Source: Cohnella cholangitidis
Lineage (GTDB): Bacteria > Bacillota > Bacilli > Paenibacillales > Paenibacillaceae
Assembly (NCBI RefSeq): GCF_014107495.1
Contig: NZ_CP041969.1
Coordinates: 4,637,501 to 4,701,500 of the forward strand
Reading direction: 5' to 3'
DNA length: 64,000 bases
Made by a program: the position numbers and the translations under genes. Below, one piece after another: positions 8,813-17,804 of this stretch; position 1 is the stretch's first letter, and each line of letters opens with the position of its first letter. Under the pieces are notes generated by a model that did not search any database, was not told where the DNA came from, and worked only from the letters and a program-made list of their open reading frames with translations.

Positions 8813-10009
8813 ATGAACTATCAATTTTCGAAGAGACTGGGTACGTTCTCATCGTCGGCCGTTCGCGAAATTCTGAAGCTGACGCAAAAAAAATCGATCA
8901 TCTCGTTCGCGGGCGGATTGCCCGCGGAAGAGCATTTCCCGGTCGCCGCGATCGGAGAAGCTTTCGAGAGGGTGCTCGCAGCAGGAAATAAGGCGTTGCA
9001 ATACGGATTAACCGAAGGTTATTTACCGCTTCGCGAGAGCATCTGCAAGTGGATGGTACGCAAAGGGGTAACGGTTACTCCGGACGATATGCTGATTACG
9101 ACGGGGTCGCAGCAAGCGATCGATTTGCTGACCCGGATTTATATCGACGAGGGCGACGTGATTCTGGTCGAGAAGCCGACCTATCTGTCCGCCTTGCAGG
9201 TGTTCCGCTCCTATGGCGCGAAGCTTGTTTCCGTGGATGCGGACGAAGACGGCATGGTGCTTGCGGACTTGGAAGCTAAGCTAAAGCAATACAAGCCCAA
9301 GATGGTCTACGTCATTCCTACGTTCTCGAATCCGACCGGCAAAGCATGGAGCTTGGAGCGTCGTCAAGGCGTATTGAAGCTATGCCGGGCAAGCGATGCG
9401 CTCATTCTTGAGGACGATCCGTACGGCGAACTGAAATTCGGGGATGCGTCGGTAACTTATCCGTCGCTGTTTTCGTTAGACCAGCATCCGAAAGGCTCGT
9501 GCGTCGTGTACACGAGCACTTTCTCCAAAACCGTAGCGCCCGCGTTGCGTACGGGCTGGGTAATGGCCGATCCCGATCTCATCCGTCATATGGCCCGCGC
9601 CAAACAAGCGGCTGATTTGCATTCCAGTTCACTCGATCAACAAACGTTGCACCAGCTAATGGAGCATTTCGATCTCGAAGGCCATATCGAGTTCGTTCGC
9701 AAGGAGTACGAGAGTCGGATGCGCCAGATGGCCGATCTGCTGCGCGAACAGCAATGGCCGGGAGTCGTCTGGAACGAACCGAAGGGCGGAATGTTCTTCT
9801 GGCTCGAGCTGCCGGAGTCTATCGATACGACCGAGCTGCTCAAGACGGCCGTCGACCTGGATGTCGCATTCGTACCGGGTGTCTCCTTCTTCGCGGACAA
9901 TTCGGGTAAAAACACGATGCGCCTTAACTTTACGCACAATGATTACGAGAGAACGATCATTGGGATGAAACGTCTGAATCAGGCGATGGAGAGCGTATTG
10001 GTTAAATAG
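8813..10009 (+). CDS. PLP-dependent aminotransferase, LysN / 2-aminoadipate type
   Basis: This is a fold-type I aminotransferase of 398 residues. Recognisable are the N-terminal IISFAGGLPAEEHFP, the cofactor region TTGSQQAIDLL, YVIPTFSNPTGKAWS, EDDPYGEL and the Schiff-base lysine segment TSTFSKTVAPALRTGWV. These fit the LysN / MocR-like group, which acts on 2-aminoadipate and on branched-chain or aromatic amino acids. It lies 17 bases after leuA and ends in a terminator before leuB. The position suggests that it serves as the leucine-forming (branched-chain) transaminase, but the sequence alone does not show the substrate. Confidence 0.88.
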   Translation: MNYQFSKRLGTFSSSAVREILKLTQKKSIISFAGGLPAEEHFPVAAIGEAFERVLAAGNKALQYGLTEGYLPLRESICKWMVRKGVTVTPDDMLITTGSQQAIDLLTRIYIDEGDVILVEKPTYLSALQVFRSYGAKLVSVDADEDGMVLADLEAKLKQYKPKMVYVIPTFSNPTGKAWSLERRQGVLKLCRASDALILEDDPYGELKFGDASVTYPSLFSLDQHPKGSCVVYTSTFSKTVAPALRTGWVMADPDLIRHMARAKQAADLHSSSLDQQTLHQLMEHFDLEGHIEFVRKEYESRMRQMADLLREQQWPGVVWNEPKGGMFFWLELPESIDTTELLKTAVDLDVAFVPGVSFFADNSGKNTMRLNFTHNDYERTIIGMKRLNQAMESVLVK

Positions 10010-10015
10010 TCGAAG

Positions 10016-10057
10016 AAGCGGCGAGCAGGAGGTTGGATCCCTGTTCCGCCGCTTTTT
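10016..10057 (+). terminator. terminator after the leuA operon
   Basis: AAGCGGCG...CAGG pairs with CCTGTTCCGCCGCTT around a short loop, followed by six T residues. It separates leuA and the aminotransferase from leuB. Confidence 0.88.
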
Positions 10058-10146
10058 TGGGTTCGGTTAATCGGTGTCCTAACCCCCTATCGCATCAGAA
10101 CAAGCTACATAGCCTCAGCCTATTAAAGTAATAGCTTTTATCTATT

Positions 10147-10175
10147 TTGCCTCTCGCGGTCAAATGTACTACAAT
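10147..10175 (+). promoter_or_regulatory. sigma-A promoter of leuB
   Basis: TTGCCT, a 17-base spacer and TACAAT form a good vegetative promoter, 55 bases before the leuB start. The purine-rich GAGAGAGAGTCTC just after it is a near-palindrome of unknown role. Confidence 0.75.
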
Positions 10176-10229
10176 TGAGAGAGAGTCTCATTGGACAACC
10201 TATACCCTAAATTGGAGTGAATCATAATT

Positions 10230-11309
10230 ATGTCAGAAGTTAAAAAAATCGCCGTCATTGCCGGCGACGGAATCGGTCCTGAAGTTGTCGCGGAAGCGGA
10301 AAAAGTATTGAAACGCACGGAAGAATTGTTCGGCTACAAATTCGAGCTCGAGCATGGCTTGTTCGGCGGAATCGCCATCGACGAGAGAGGCACTCCGTTG
10401 CCGCAAGATACGCTGGAAATGTGCCGTAACGCTGATGCCGTTCTGCTCGGCGCCGTCGGCGGTCCGAAATGGGATAACAATTCCAAAGAGCTTCGTCCGG
10501 AAACGGGATTGCTCGGAATCCGTAAAGCGCTCGGATTGTTCTCTAACATCCGTCCTGCCGTCGTGTTCGACTGCTTGAAAGACGCTTCCACTTTGAAACC
10601 CGAAGTTCTTGAAGGTACGGATCTGATCGTCGTTCGCGAGCTCACCGGCGGTATTTATTTCGGAGAGAAGTTCCGTCGCGAAGGCGCGCAAGGCGAAGAA
10701 GCGGTAGATACTTGCGTATATAACGTTACGGAAATCGAACGTATCGTTCGCCAAGCGTTCGAGGTTGCCCAGAAGCGCAGCAAACGTCTGGCTTCCGTCG
10801 ACAAAGCGAACGTTCTTGAAACTTCCCGATTGTGGAGAGAAACGGTTAACCGTATCGCTCCCGAGTATGCTGACGTCGAAGTCGAGCACGTGCTCGTAGA
10901 CAACTGCGCGATGCAATTGCTTCGCCGTCCATCAAGCTTCGACGTTATCGTAACGGAGAACATGTTCGGAGATATCCTAAGCGACGAGGCGGCAATGCTG
11001 ACAGGTTCGATCGGAATGCTGTCCTCCGCATCGCTCGGCGAAGGCAGCTTCGGGTTGTACGAGCCGGTTCACGGTTCCGCGCCTGACATCGCCGGCCAAG
11101 GCATCGCTAACCCGATCGCAACGATCTTGTCCGTTGCGCTTATGTTCCGCCTTACTCTCGGTTACGAAGAAGCGGCTACCGTTATCGAAACGGCCGTTAA
11201 GAACGTACTCGATGCCGGACACCGTACTGGCGATATCGCGGTCGATAAGAGCAAAGCGATCGGAACGACGGCAATGGGCGACCTGATCGTTGCCGCAATG
11301 AAACGCTAA
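10230..11309 (+). CDS. leuB: 3-isopropylmalate dehydrogenase
   Basis: This NAD-dependent beta-decarboxylating dehydrogenase performs the third step of leucine synthesis. The 359-residue sequence begins KKIAVIAGDGIGPEVV and contains LLGAVGGPKWD, RPETGLLGIRK, the substrate loop ELTGGIYFG, the metal-binding TENMFGDILSDEAAML and the NAD-binding EPVHGSAPDIAGQGIANP. The ribosome site GGAGTGA is about eight bases before ATG 10230. It has its own promoter and no leuC or leuD follows; those isomerase genes must be elsewhere in the genome. Confidence 0.96.
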   Translation: MSEVKKIAVIAGDGIGPEVVAEAEKVLKRTEELFGYKFELEHGLFGGIAIDERGTPLPQDTLEMCRNADAVLLGAVGGPKWDNNSKELRPETGLLGIRKALGLFSNIRPAVVFDCLKDASTLKPEVLEGTDLIVVRELTGGIYFGEKFRREGAQGEEAVDTCVYNVTEIERIVRQAFEVAQKRSKRLASVDKANVLETSRLWRETVNRIAPEYADVEVEHVLVDNCAMQLLRRPSSFDVIVTENMFGDILSDEAAMLTGSIGMLSSASLGEGSFGLYEPVHGSAPDIAGQGIANPIATILSVALMFRLTLGYEEAATVIETAVKNVLDAGHRTGDIAVDKSKAIGTTAMGDLIVAAMKR

Positions 11310-11438
11310 TTATAATAATTCTAAAAAAAGAATCGTTATCATCTTGACTAGCTTGTCCCGGGATGGTACGATTTTTAACGTGAGCAATGAACAGAAAAGC
11401 ACTGGCGACAAGGTCGGGCTTATAGGAGGTAAATGGCA

Positions 11439-11987
11439 ATGGCAGAGCGTTTGGTAGGTCGTCCGGCACCGGATTTCACTTTGGAAACGGCTAACGGAGA
11501 CGGTAAAGATTTCGGTAAAGTATCTTTGTCCGATTACCGCGGCAAATGGTTGGTATTGTACTTCTATCCGTTGGATTTCACTTTCGTATGTCCTACGGAA
11601 ATTACGGCTCTCTCCGAGGCGAACGAAGTATTCAAAGGCTTGAATACGGAAGTTCTCGGCGTCAGCGTAGACAGCAAACACAGCCACCGCGCATGGATCA
11701 ACACGCCTAAGAACGACAACGGTCTTGGCCAATTGAACCATCCGCTTGGCGCGGACATTACGAAACAAGTCGCGCGCGACTACGGCGTACTGATCGAAGA
11801 AGAAGGAATCGCGCTTCGCGGTTTGTTCATCATCGATCCGGACGGCGAATTGAAATACCAAGTCGTTAACCATAACGATGTAGGCCGCAGCGTTGAAGAA
11901 ACCCTTCGCGTACTGCAAGCTCTGCAATCCGGCGGTTTGTGCCCGATGAACTGGAAAGCGGGCGACAAGCACCTCGTCGCGAAATAA
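11439..11987 (+). CDS. 2-Cys peroxiredoxin (AhpC/Prx family, YkuU-like)
   Basis: This thiol peroxidase reduces hydrogen peroxide and organic peroxides. The peroxidatic cysteine is C51 in DFTFVCPTE and the resolving cysteine is C168 in GGLCPMNWKAGDKH, so it is a typical 2-Cys enzyme, and the length of 182 residues is normal. ATG 11439 lies nine bases after AGGAGG; the alternative ATG 11433 is only three bases away. It stands alone between leuB and a terminator, without ahpF, so the electron donor is probably thioredoxin. Confidence 0.94.
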   Translation: MAERLVGRPAPDFTLETANGDGKDFGKVSLSDYRGKWLVLYFYPLDFTFVCPTEITALSEANEVFKGLNTEVLGVSVDSKHSHRAWINTPKNDNGLGQLNHPLGADITKQVARDYGVLIEEEGIALRGLFIIDPDGELKYQVVNHNDVGRSVEETLRVLQALQSGGLCPMNWKAGDKHLVAK

Positions 11988-12007
11988 TAAACGTCATGAG
12001 CGCCTAG

Positions 12008-12038
12008 CTCCTCGGAACCTCGTTCCGGGGAGTTTTTT
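12008..12038 (+). terminator. terminator of the peroxiredoxin gene
   Basis: The stem CTCCTCGGAAC / GTTCCGGGGAG has a three-base loop and six T residues. Confidence 0.92.
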
Positions 12039-12131
12039 GCCCTGTTGGAAAAGAATGGCGGCAGGAATTGTGATCATGGATATAGAATATAGTGAGAAGA
12101 ATAACAATGCTGATTTGAAGGAGGGAAGGCG

Positions 12132-12557
12132 ATGAGCTTTTGCTGTGGAGCCAGCATGATCGGAACGAAGGGAACGTTAAAACATTACCGCACGCGCATC
12201 CATAACGTGCCGATCTTGTTTTGCCCGGTATGCCACCGAATCGAAGTCCATTATCTAGTGGAGAATGAGTACGAAATTCTGGCCGAATATGCACATGGCG
12301 ACGGAGCATCAGAAGTCGACTTCCATGATTACGTCGATGAATCGGATAAAGCCCTTCACGAGAACTGCGTAAACAACGAAGAGGAAGACCCGATGCAAAT
12401 CGTGCAGAATCAAATCGATATGTCTCTCGATCTGCTGACGTTCGCCAAGGAAATCGGAGATCAGGATTGGGAGCAGCAATTAAAGAAACGCCTTATCGTC
12501 CTAAGCCAAAGACGGCATAAGCTTAAGCTGAAACGAACCCCGGGGGGCACGCTGTAA
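12132..12557 (+). CDS. hypothetical protein with Cys-rich (zinc-finger-like) N terminus
   Basis: I do not recognise this 141-residue protein. Its N-terminal half has CC near residue 4 and CPVC near residue 32, a pattern resembling the YgiT-type zinc ribbon (CC...CPVC). The C-terminal half is an amphipathic helix ending in a Lys/Arg-rich tail (KKRLIVLSQRRHKLKLKR). The ribosome site AAGGAGGG is excellent. It is a single-gene unit with its own terminator. A zinc-binding regulatory or adaptor role is only a guess. Confidence 0.78.
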   Translation: MSFCCGASMIGTKGTLKHYRTRIHNVPILFCPVCHRIEVHYLVENEYEILAEYAHGDGASEVDFHDYVDESDKALHENCVNNEEEDPMQIVQNQIDMSLDLLTFAKEIGDQDWEQQLKKRLIVLSQRRHKLKLKRTPGGTL

Positions 12558-12588
12558 GCGTTGCGCCGGATAAGCATAGAAACGTGCG

Positions 12589-12636
12589 AAGACTGCACTT
12601 AAGTGGATTTCTTCCGCTTAAGCCAGTCTTTTTGTT
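12589..12636 (+). terminator. terminator before sigI
   Basis: AAGACTG...TTAAG pairs with CTTAAG..CAGTCTT and is followed by T-rich sequence. Confidence 0.85.
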
Positions 12637-12652
12637 TTTTATGGCGGAGGAT

Positions 12653-12681
12653 ACCCCCTCAAAAAACGACGAGCATCCGAA
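12653..12681 (+). promoter_or_regulatory. candidate sigma-I (autoregulatory) promoter
   Basis: ACCCCC at 12653-12658 and CGAA at 12678-12681 resemble the -35 and -10 elements described for sigma-I promoters (C-rich -35, CGAA -10). The spacing of 19 bases is on the long side. The site is 24 bases before the sigI start, where autoregulation would be expected. Confidence 0.45.
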
Positions 12682-12704
12682 TGTTATGAATGTGGGGTGA
12701 GCGA

Positions 12705-13508
12705 GTGCTGCTCGTACTTTTCAAAAAATGGTTGAACCTGACTGGCAGAGAGACGCGGGCTTCGAACGAAGAGGTTGCGCCGGAACGCTTAGTCGAGCTA
12801 ATCCAGAATGGAAACGATGAGCTTCGTAATGAGCTGATTCGTCAGTATCATCCATACTTATTAAAGACAACCAGCCGATTTTTTCGCCGATATATCGATC
12901 CGAAGCGGGATGACGCCTATAGCGTGGCGCTAGCCGCTTTCGACGAGGCGATAACCGGATTTTCAGCGGAGGGAGGCAGGTTGTTTTTGGGTTTCGCGGA
13001 AACGGTCATTAAACGCAGGCTGATCGATTACGTGAGGCAAGAAAACAGACATGCCTCCACGATCCCATATAGCGCATTCGATACGGATACGGAGGAAACG
13101 GCGGGCACGATCAATCGGATTGAAGTCGCCCAGTCTATGGACGCATACCGATTAGAGCGATCCGCGGACGAGCGTAAGCTGGAAATCGCGGCTCTGTCGG
13201 AAGAACTGGCGTTGTACGGGGTTACGTTCGATGATTTGGTTACTTCTTCGCCTCGCCATCAGGATTCAAGAGCCGTATTGCTGAGAATGGGAAGAAGGCT
13301 TGCTAGCGAGGAATCGATGTTCAGGTTTCTATGCGACAAGAAGCAATTGCCCATCAAGGAATTATGCCAGGCGGAGGCCGTTTCGAGAAAGACCGCCGAG
13401 CGCCATCGGAAATATTTAATCGCGGTAAGTTTAATTGCATACGGGACTTATCCGTTTTTACAAGAATACATCGGCATGGATCGCGAAGGAAAGGGGGAAC
13501 GATCATGA
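12705..13508 (+). CDS. sigI: RNA polymerase sigma factor SigI
   Basis: SigI is an alternative sigma factor, linked to heat and cell-envelope stress in Bacillus and to polysaccharide sensing in Clostridium. Region 2 is seen in LIRQYHPYLLKTTSRFFRRYIDPKRDDAYSVAL and LGFAETVIKRRLIDYVRQENRH; the C-terminal part has a helix-turn-helix (LPIKELCQAEAVSRKTAERHRKYLIA). GTG 12705 follows GGGGTGA by four bases (267 residues); ATG 12690 is an alternative giving 272. The stop overlaps the rsgI start in an ATGA, so sigma and anti-sigma factors are translationally coupled, as is usual for this pair. Confidence 0.93.
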   Translation: MLLVLFKKWLNLTGRETRASNEEVAPERLVELIQNGNDELRNELIRQYHPYLLKTTSRFFRRYIDPKRDDAYSVALAAFDEAITGFSAEGGRLFLGFAETVIKRRLIDYVRQENRHASTIPYSAFDTDTEETAGTINRIEVAQSMDAYRLERSADERKLEIAALSEELALYGVTFDDLVTSSPRHQDSRAVLLRMGRRLASEESMFRFLCDKKQLPIKELCQAEAVSRKTAERHRKYLIAVSLIAYGTYPFLQEYIGMDREGKGERS

Positions 13509-14680
13509 ATCGCGGAACGGTAATGGCGTTACATAAAAGATCGGCTGTCGTGCTAACGCCGGATGGTCAGTTCGTCCGGGTAAAAAGACAAGCTCAGTTT
13601 GCGGTCGGAGACGAAATTTCCGATTTCCCGATGGAACGGGCCGTTCCCCGGATCCGGCGGCGGTTGCTGCAATCAGGCGCGCTAGTCTCCATGGTTATGG
13701 TTGTCTTAATTGGGTTCCTCGTGTTTCGCACGCCGCCTGTCGTAGCCTACGTAACGATGGACATCAATCCGAGCATCGAGCTTGGTTTGGATGCCAAGAC
13801 AAAGGTTAGGGAGCTAAGAGCGGTTAACGAAGATGCGGAAGCTTTAATCGCAGGGTTGAAATACCGAGGCCGAGACTTAGAGACCGTTATGAACGAGCTT
13901 GCCGGCAGGTTGATCGCAAAGCATGTACTGACGATGGACGATCCGGAAATTATGATCGCAAGCGTCCCGGTAAAAGCCATTGAGAAACAATGGGAAAACA
14001 ACGTGACGGTGAAAATGACGGAGATTCTGAACGAAGCAACGAAGCGGGAACAGCCCGAGCAAATAGGAGAGCTGGAAGTGATGACGGTTTCCGTACCGGC
14101 GGAAGTTCGGGAAGAGGCGAACAAGAACGGAGTCTCTTCGGGTAAGATGGCGTTCTGGATGGAATCGGAAAGCCAAGGCCACAAAGTCTCGTTAGAGACG
14201 TTAAAGACGAAGTCGTTAAAGGAGATTGCCGCTTCCTGGGGAGGCGTAAATAAAGTAATGGGCAAATACGGGCAAAAGCAATCCGCCAAAGAAAATAAAA
14301 ACCCTGGCAAAGATCGGGACGAAGTAGGTAAAAAGAACGATAACGGCAAAAAGAATAACAATGGAAAAAAAGAAACGGATGATAAAAGTAAAAAAGAACT
14401 AAATCAAAAGGATGATAAACGGCACGGCACGGATAATCGCTGGAAAAAAAACGACGAAGATGACGATAATGACGATGAAGACAGCGACGGGGAAGACAAA
14501 AGAGACAACGATAAGAAAGATAAGGATAAGGAAATAGGCAAAGAACATAGAAAAGGCCAAAGAAACGAACAGGATAAAGAGGACAGTAGAAAACGCCAAG
14601 AGGATAATAAACAGAACGATCGACATAAGAATGACGAACGTAAAGACTCGAAAGTCGAAGGGGACCGCGGACGCCGTTGA
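13505..14680 (+). CDS. rsgI: anti-sigma factor RsgI with highly charged C-terminal tail
   Basis: RsgI is the membrane-bound anti-sigma factor of SigI. Residues 1-45 form the cytoplasmic anti-sigma domain (MNRGTVMALHKRSAVVLTPD), residues 56-75 a single membrane helix. The extracytoplasmic part starts with the family signature YVTMDINPSIELGLD; autoproteolysis between the Asn and Pro (here residues 88-89) is known for RsgI proteins. From about residue 255 the chain is an extreme low-complexity Lys/Asp/Glu/Asn tail of some 130 residues, instead of the carbohydrate-binding modules of clostridial RsgI. The start is fixed by the ATGA overlap with sigI; the reading frame upstream is open but lies inside sigI. 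Confidence 0.92.
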   Translation: MNRGTVMALHKRSAVVLTPDGQFVRVKRQAQFAVGDEISDFPMERAVPRIRRRLLQSGALVSMVMVVLIGFLVFRTPPVVAYVTMDINPSIELGLDAKTKVRELRAVNEDAEALIAGLKYRGRDLETVMNELAGRLIAKHVLTMDDPEIMIASVPVKAIEKQWENNVTVKMTEILNEATKREQPEQIGELEVMTVSVPAEVREEANKNGVSSGKMAFWMESESQGHKVSLETLKTKSLKEIAASWGGVNKVMGKYGQKQSAKENKNPGKDRDEVGKKNDNGKKNNNGKKETDDKSKKELNQKDDKRHGTDNRWKKNDEDDDNDDEDSDGEDKRDNDKKDKDKEIGKEHRKGQRNEQDKEDSRKRQEDNKQNDRHKNDERKDSKVEGDRGRR

Positions 14681-14717
14681 CCGAAAATCGTTCGTCATCG
14701 ATCGACAACTTCTACCG

Positions 14718-14747
14718 TTGACAGTTATGCTAATTAATGGCTATGAT
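14718..14747 (+). promoter_or_regulatory. sigma-A promoter of the sensor kinase gene
   Basis: A consensus TTGACA and TATGAT are separated by 18 bases, 57 bases before the kinase start. It shows that the kinase is not only read through from rsgI. Confidence 0.78.
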
Positions 14748-14803
14748 TTGATTAATTTGATCTTTGCCATTGTAACGGCTCTAGCGATGGGGGAATTCTC
14801 GAA

Positions 14804-16183
14804 ATGGACGGATGGCGAACACGTTATTTTCCGATTCTGGCCGAGTTTGTTCGAAGCGGTGGACATATCGTTCGTCCGGAGACGAAGGAATTATGGCGTG
14901 AACTCAGCGATTTGCCAACGGATGATATTCTGGAGCATCACGAAGAGAGCGTTAAATTTCTGCTTTCCTATGTCGAACCCGAAGATCGGATGACTTTAGT
15001 TCACCGGTCTCTTTTGTTTATTACCGAATTGCTAATGTCGTTACGCATGCCGGAAGGGGCGGCGGCTAGGGAAGAAGCCGAAACGGAACGGCTGCTGCTG
15101 AGCGCCAGCGCCATACATTCGGCACCGATGGAGGAAGAACACCCGAATAAATTCGAAACGGTGCTCCAACATATGGACAGCGGCGTCGCCCTATTCGACA
15201 GCGCCGGGAACTTACGGTTTCTGAACGTTCAAATGTCCAGAATGCTGCAAGCTCCGCGAAGAGCGTTGATCGGCTGCACGCTCTATCAACTCTTTTTTCA
15301 TGGGAATCTCCAATTATCCATACGTAAAAATTTCTTGAGAATTTACAGAGAAATGGTTCTATATCGCAGATTCCACGGGGAATTCCAAGACGTGAACGGA
15401 CGGTTCTTGCTCGTGAGCATATCGCAAATCGATGAACTGGGCGGCGATTACCTAATCAGCGTAAAAGACGTATCCGAATACAAACAGATCGAGCAAGCGG
15501 CATTTCAGAACGATAAGCTTGCAATGCTAGGCAAAATCGCCGCGGCCATCGCCCACGAAATTCGGAATCCGCTAACTTCTATTAGGGGCTTCATCCAATT
15601 ATTGAATCCGTATCTTAAAGAAGTCGGCAAACAAGAATACGGTAGAATTATTTTGTCGGAGATCGATCGGGCTAACGACATTATTTTCGAATTTCTGAAT
15701 TCCTCCAAGCCGTCCGCTCCGATGAAGCAGAAGGTTCTCGTAGGGTTGCTGCTGAAAGAAACGATCATGCTGACGGAAAGCGAAGCCCTGATGAAGGGCT
15801 GCGAGATACATAACGAAATTTTCGATCCTTATTTGACGATCGCCGTAGACGTTAAGCAAGTCAAGCAAGTTTTGCTGAATATTATTAAGAATGCGCTGGA
15901 TGCCATCGGAGAAACCCAAGACGAACGCAGAGGCCGCATCGACATCACCTCTAGGCAGGAGGGCAGTTATGCTTTGATATCGATCAAGGATAATGGTAAA
16001 GGCATGCAACGGTCGACCTTGAATCGGCTGTTCGATCCCTTTTTTACGACGAAAGAAGAGGGGACCGGCCTTGGTTTATCTGTAAGTTACCGGATCATCA
16101 ACAACCATGGCGGGACGATCCACGTAGACAGCCAATTGGACGAAGGAACGGAATTTTTAATTTATTTGCCTTATGTCGAGTAA
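14804..16183 (+). CDS. soluble PAS-domain histidine kinase (sporulation-kinase type)
   Basis: This 459-residue protein has no membrane segment. An N-terminal helical region (1-110) is followed by a PAS domain (about 116-230, MDSGVALFDSAGNLRFLN), the phosphorylated H-box IAAAIAHEIRNPLTSIRGF with His251, and a complete HATPase domain with N-box NIIKNALDA, DNGKGM and GTGLGLSVSYRIINNHGG. The H-box and missing response regulator partner resemble the orphan sporulation kinases (KinA/KinE-like) that feed the Spo0A phosphorelay. That assignment is inferred. A hairpin follows before the aminopeptidase gene. Confidence 0.9.
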   Translation: MDGWRTRYFPILAEFVRSGGHIVRPETKELWRELSDLPTDDILEHHEESVKFLLSYVEPEDRMTLVHRSLLFITELLMSLRMPEGAAAREEAETERLLLSASAIHSAPMEEEHPNKFETVLQHMDSGVALFDSAGNLRFLNVQMSRMLQAPRRALIGCTLYQLFFHGNLQLSIRKNFLRIYREMVLYRRFHGEFQDVNGRFLLVSISQIDELGGDYLISVKDVSEYKQIEQAAFQNDKLAMLGKIAAAIAHEIRNPLTSIRGFIQLLNPYLKEVGKQEYGRIILSEIDRANDIIFEFLNSSKPSAPMKQKVLVGLLLKETIMLTESEALMKGCEIHNEIFDPYLTIAVDVKQVKQVLLNIIKNALDAIGETQDERRGRIDITSRQEGSYALISIKDNGKGMQRSTLNRLFDPFFTTKEEGTGLGLSVSYRIINNHGGTIHVDSQLDEGTEFLIYLPYVE

Positions 16184-16191
16184 TCGGAGTA

Positions 16192-16214
16192 GAATCTGGT
16201 TAAATCCAGATTTT
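16192..16214 (+). terminator. weak terminator-like hairpin after the kinase gene
   Basis: AATCTGG pairs with CCAGATT over a six-base loop, followed by TTTTACTCTT. It is AT-rich and probably leaky. Confidence 0.55.
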
Positions 16215-16237
16215 ACTCTTAGGGTGGGACATCAGGT

Positions 16238-17773
16238 ATGTTATGGACGGATTGGTCTCTGAAATGGACGACTAAGGGGCCGAGCTCTAGAGGTTCCCAA
16301 GGGTCGGCCGAAATCGTTATCGCGTTGGCGGGTCATCGTGCGGTTAACGAGGACGGCTTGATCCTGCACCCAACGCTGGACCAAGCGTTGAGGGAGCGGG
16401 CTCAGCGAGGAATTTACCATGGGAAAACGGGAGAATCCTTACTCTTATCGACGTTCGGCCTTCTCTCGGAGTCTTATGCCCTATATGTGGGGTGCGATCA
16501 GGTTCCCTACACTTCCAAAGCGCTTCGGGAAGCGGCGGGAAGCGTTGGAAAGACGTTATTGGAATATCGCATACGGAAGGCCGTCTTTGTCTTGCCTGCG
16601 GAGTTCGTTGAATCTCTCGCGGAGCCGGACGTAAGAGCGGCCTCTCAGGCGTTGATGGAAGGATTGCTGTTAGGGCTGTACCGAAGAAACAGCAGGTCCA
16701 AACAAGGGAGGGAGCTAGCCGATCTTTCCGAGATTGAATTCGTGCTCGAATCCGAACAACGGACGGACGAGTGGAACGCAGGATTGCAACTAGGGTACGA
16801 GACTGCAAACGCGGCGTGCTACGCCCGGGAACTGACGAACGAACCCGCCAATCTGCTTACTCCTGAACGGCTAGCGGACGAAGCGCGATCTCTGGCAAGG
16901 AAATATGGGCTTGAGTGTCTCATTTACGACGAGAACGATGCGGCCCAAGAAGGGATGGGCGGACTATTGGCCGTCGGACAAGGAAGCGTTAATCCGCCTC
17001 GCATGATCGTCATTCGGCATCGCGGAAATCCGGAATCCTCCGAGACGTTGGGACTTATCGGCAAAGGCGTAACCTTCGACACCGGCGGTATTTCCATTAA
17101 GAAAGCGGCCGGCATGGAGGAAATGATCTCCGATATGGGCGGCGCCGCGGCGATCATGGGAGCGATGAGAGCGATCGGAGAGCGCAAGCCTGCGCTGAAT
17201 GTGGTGGCGGTTATTCCCGCCGCAGAGAATATGCCCTCCGGAAACGCTTATAAACCGGGAGACGTCCTAACAACGTACAGCGGCAAAACCGTCGAGGTTC
17301 TGAATACCGATGCCGAAGGAAGGATCGTCTTGGCGGACGGTCTGGCAACGGCGCTTCGGCAAGGCGCGACGAAGCTTATAGACGTAGCGACTCTAACCGG
17401 TGCGGTTATGCATGCTTTGGGGGATTTGACGACGGGCGCGTTTACGAACGATGAAGCGATGCTGGAAAGTTTCCTGAAGAGTGCACGTCGAGCAGGGGAG
17501 TACGTCTGGCCGCTTCCTACTTATCCGGAATATCAACGGTTGCTCAAAAGCGACGTGGCCGACGTGAAAAACCATGGCGGGTCATGGGCCGGCGCGATCG
17601 CCGGAGCATTGTTCGTGAATGCCTTCTCGGAAGCTCGTCCTTGGATCCACTTGGATATAGGAGGAACGGCGTGGATGTGGAGCGACAGGGGTTTCGAGAG
17701 CAAAGGCGGAACCGGCGTTATGGTTCGCTCTCTGCTCGAATATATTTGGAGCGAAACGAACAGCCAGAACTGA
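16238..17773 (+). CDS. leucyl aminopeptidase, M17 family
   Basis: This is a cytosolic di-zinc exopeptidase that removes N-terminal residues from peptides. The catalytic half carries the metal- and substrate-binding GKGVTFDTGGISIKKAAGMEEMISDMGGA and the family signature NTDAEGRIVLADGL. The last conserved block is HGGSWAGAIAGALFVNAF. The length of 511 residues is typical of bacterial PepA-like enzymes. The next gene, an MFS carrier, begins 31 bases later, so they may form one transcript. Confidence 0.93.
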   Translation: MLWTDWSLKWTTKGPSSRGSQGSAEIVIALAGHRAVNEDGLILHPTLDQALRERAQRGIYHGKTGESLLLSTFGLLSESYALYVGCDQVPYTSKALREAAGSVGKTLLEYRIRKAVFVLPAEFVESLAEPDVRAASQALMEGLLLGLYRRNSRSKQGRELADLSEIEFVLESEQRTDEWNAGLQLGYETANAACYARELTNEPANLLTPERLADEARSLARKYGLECLIYDENDAAQEGMGGLLAVGQGSVNPPRMIVIRHRGNPESSETLGLIGKGVTFDTGGISIKKAAGMEEMISDMGGAAAIMGAMRAIGERKPALNVVAVIPAAENMPSGNAYKPGDVLTTYSGKTVEVLNTDAEGRIVLADGLATALRQGATKLIDVATLTGAVMHALGDLTTGAFTNDEAMLESFLKSARRAGEYVWPLPTYPEYQRLLKSDVADVKNHGGSWAGAIAGALFVNAFSEARPWIHLDIGGTAWMWSDRGFESKGGTGVMVRSLLEYIWSETNSQN

Positions 17774-17804
17774 AGGTAACCGGTACAACATGGGGGAACT
17801 GCTT

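Noticed and set aside
13747..14708. Minus-strand open frames opposite rsgI
   Set aside because: They mirror the low-complexity Lys/Asp tail of RsgI; no start signals and no recognisable protein.
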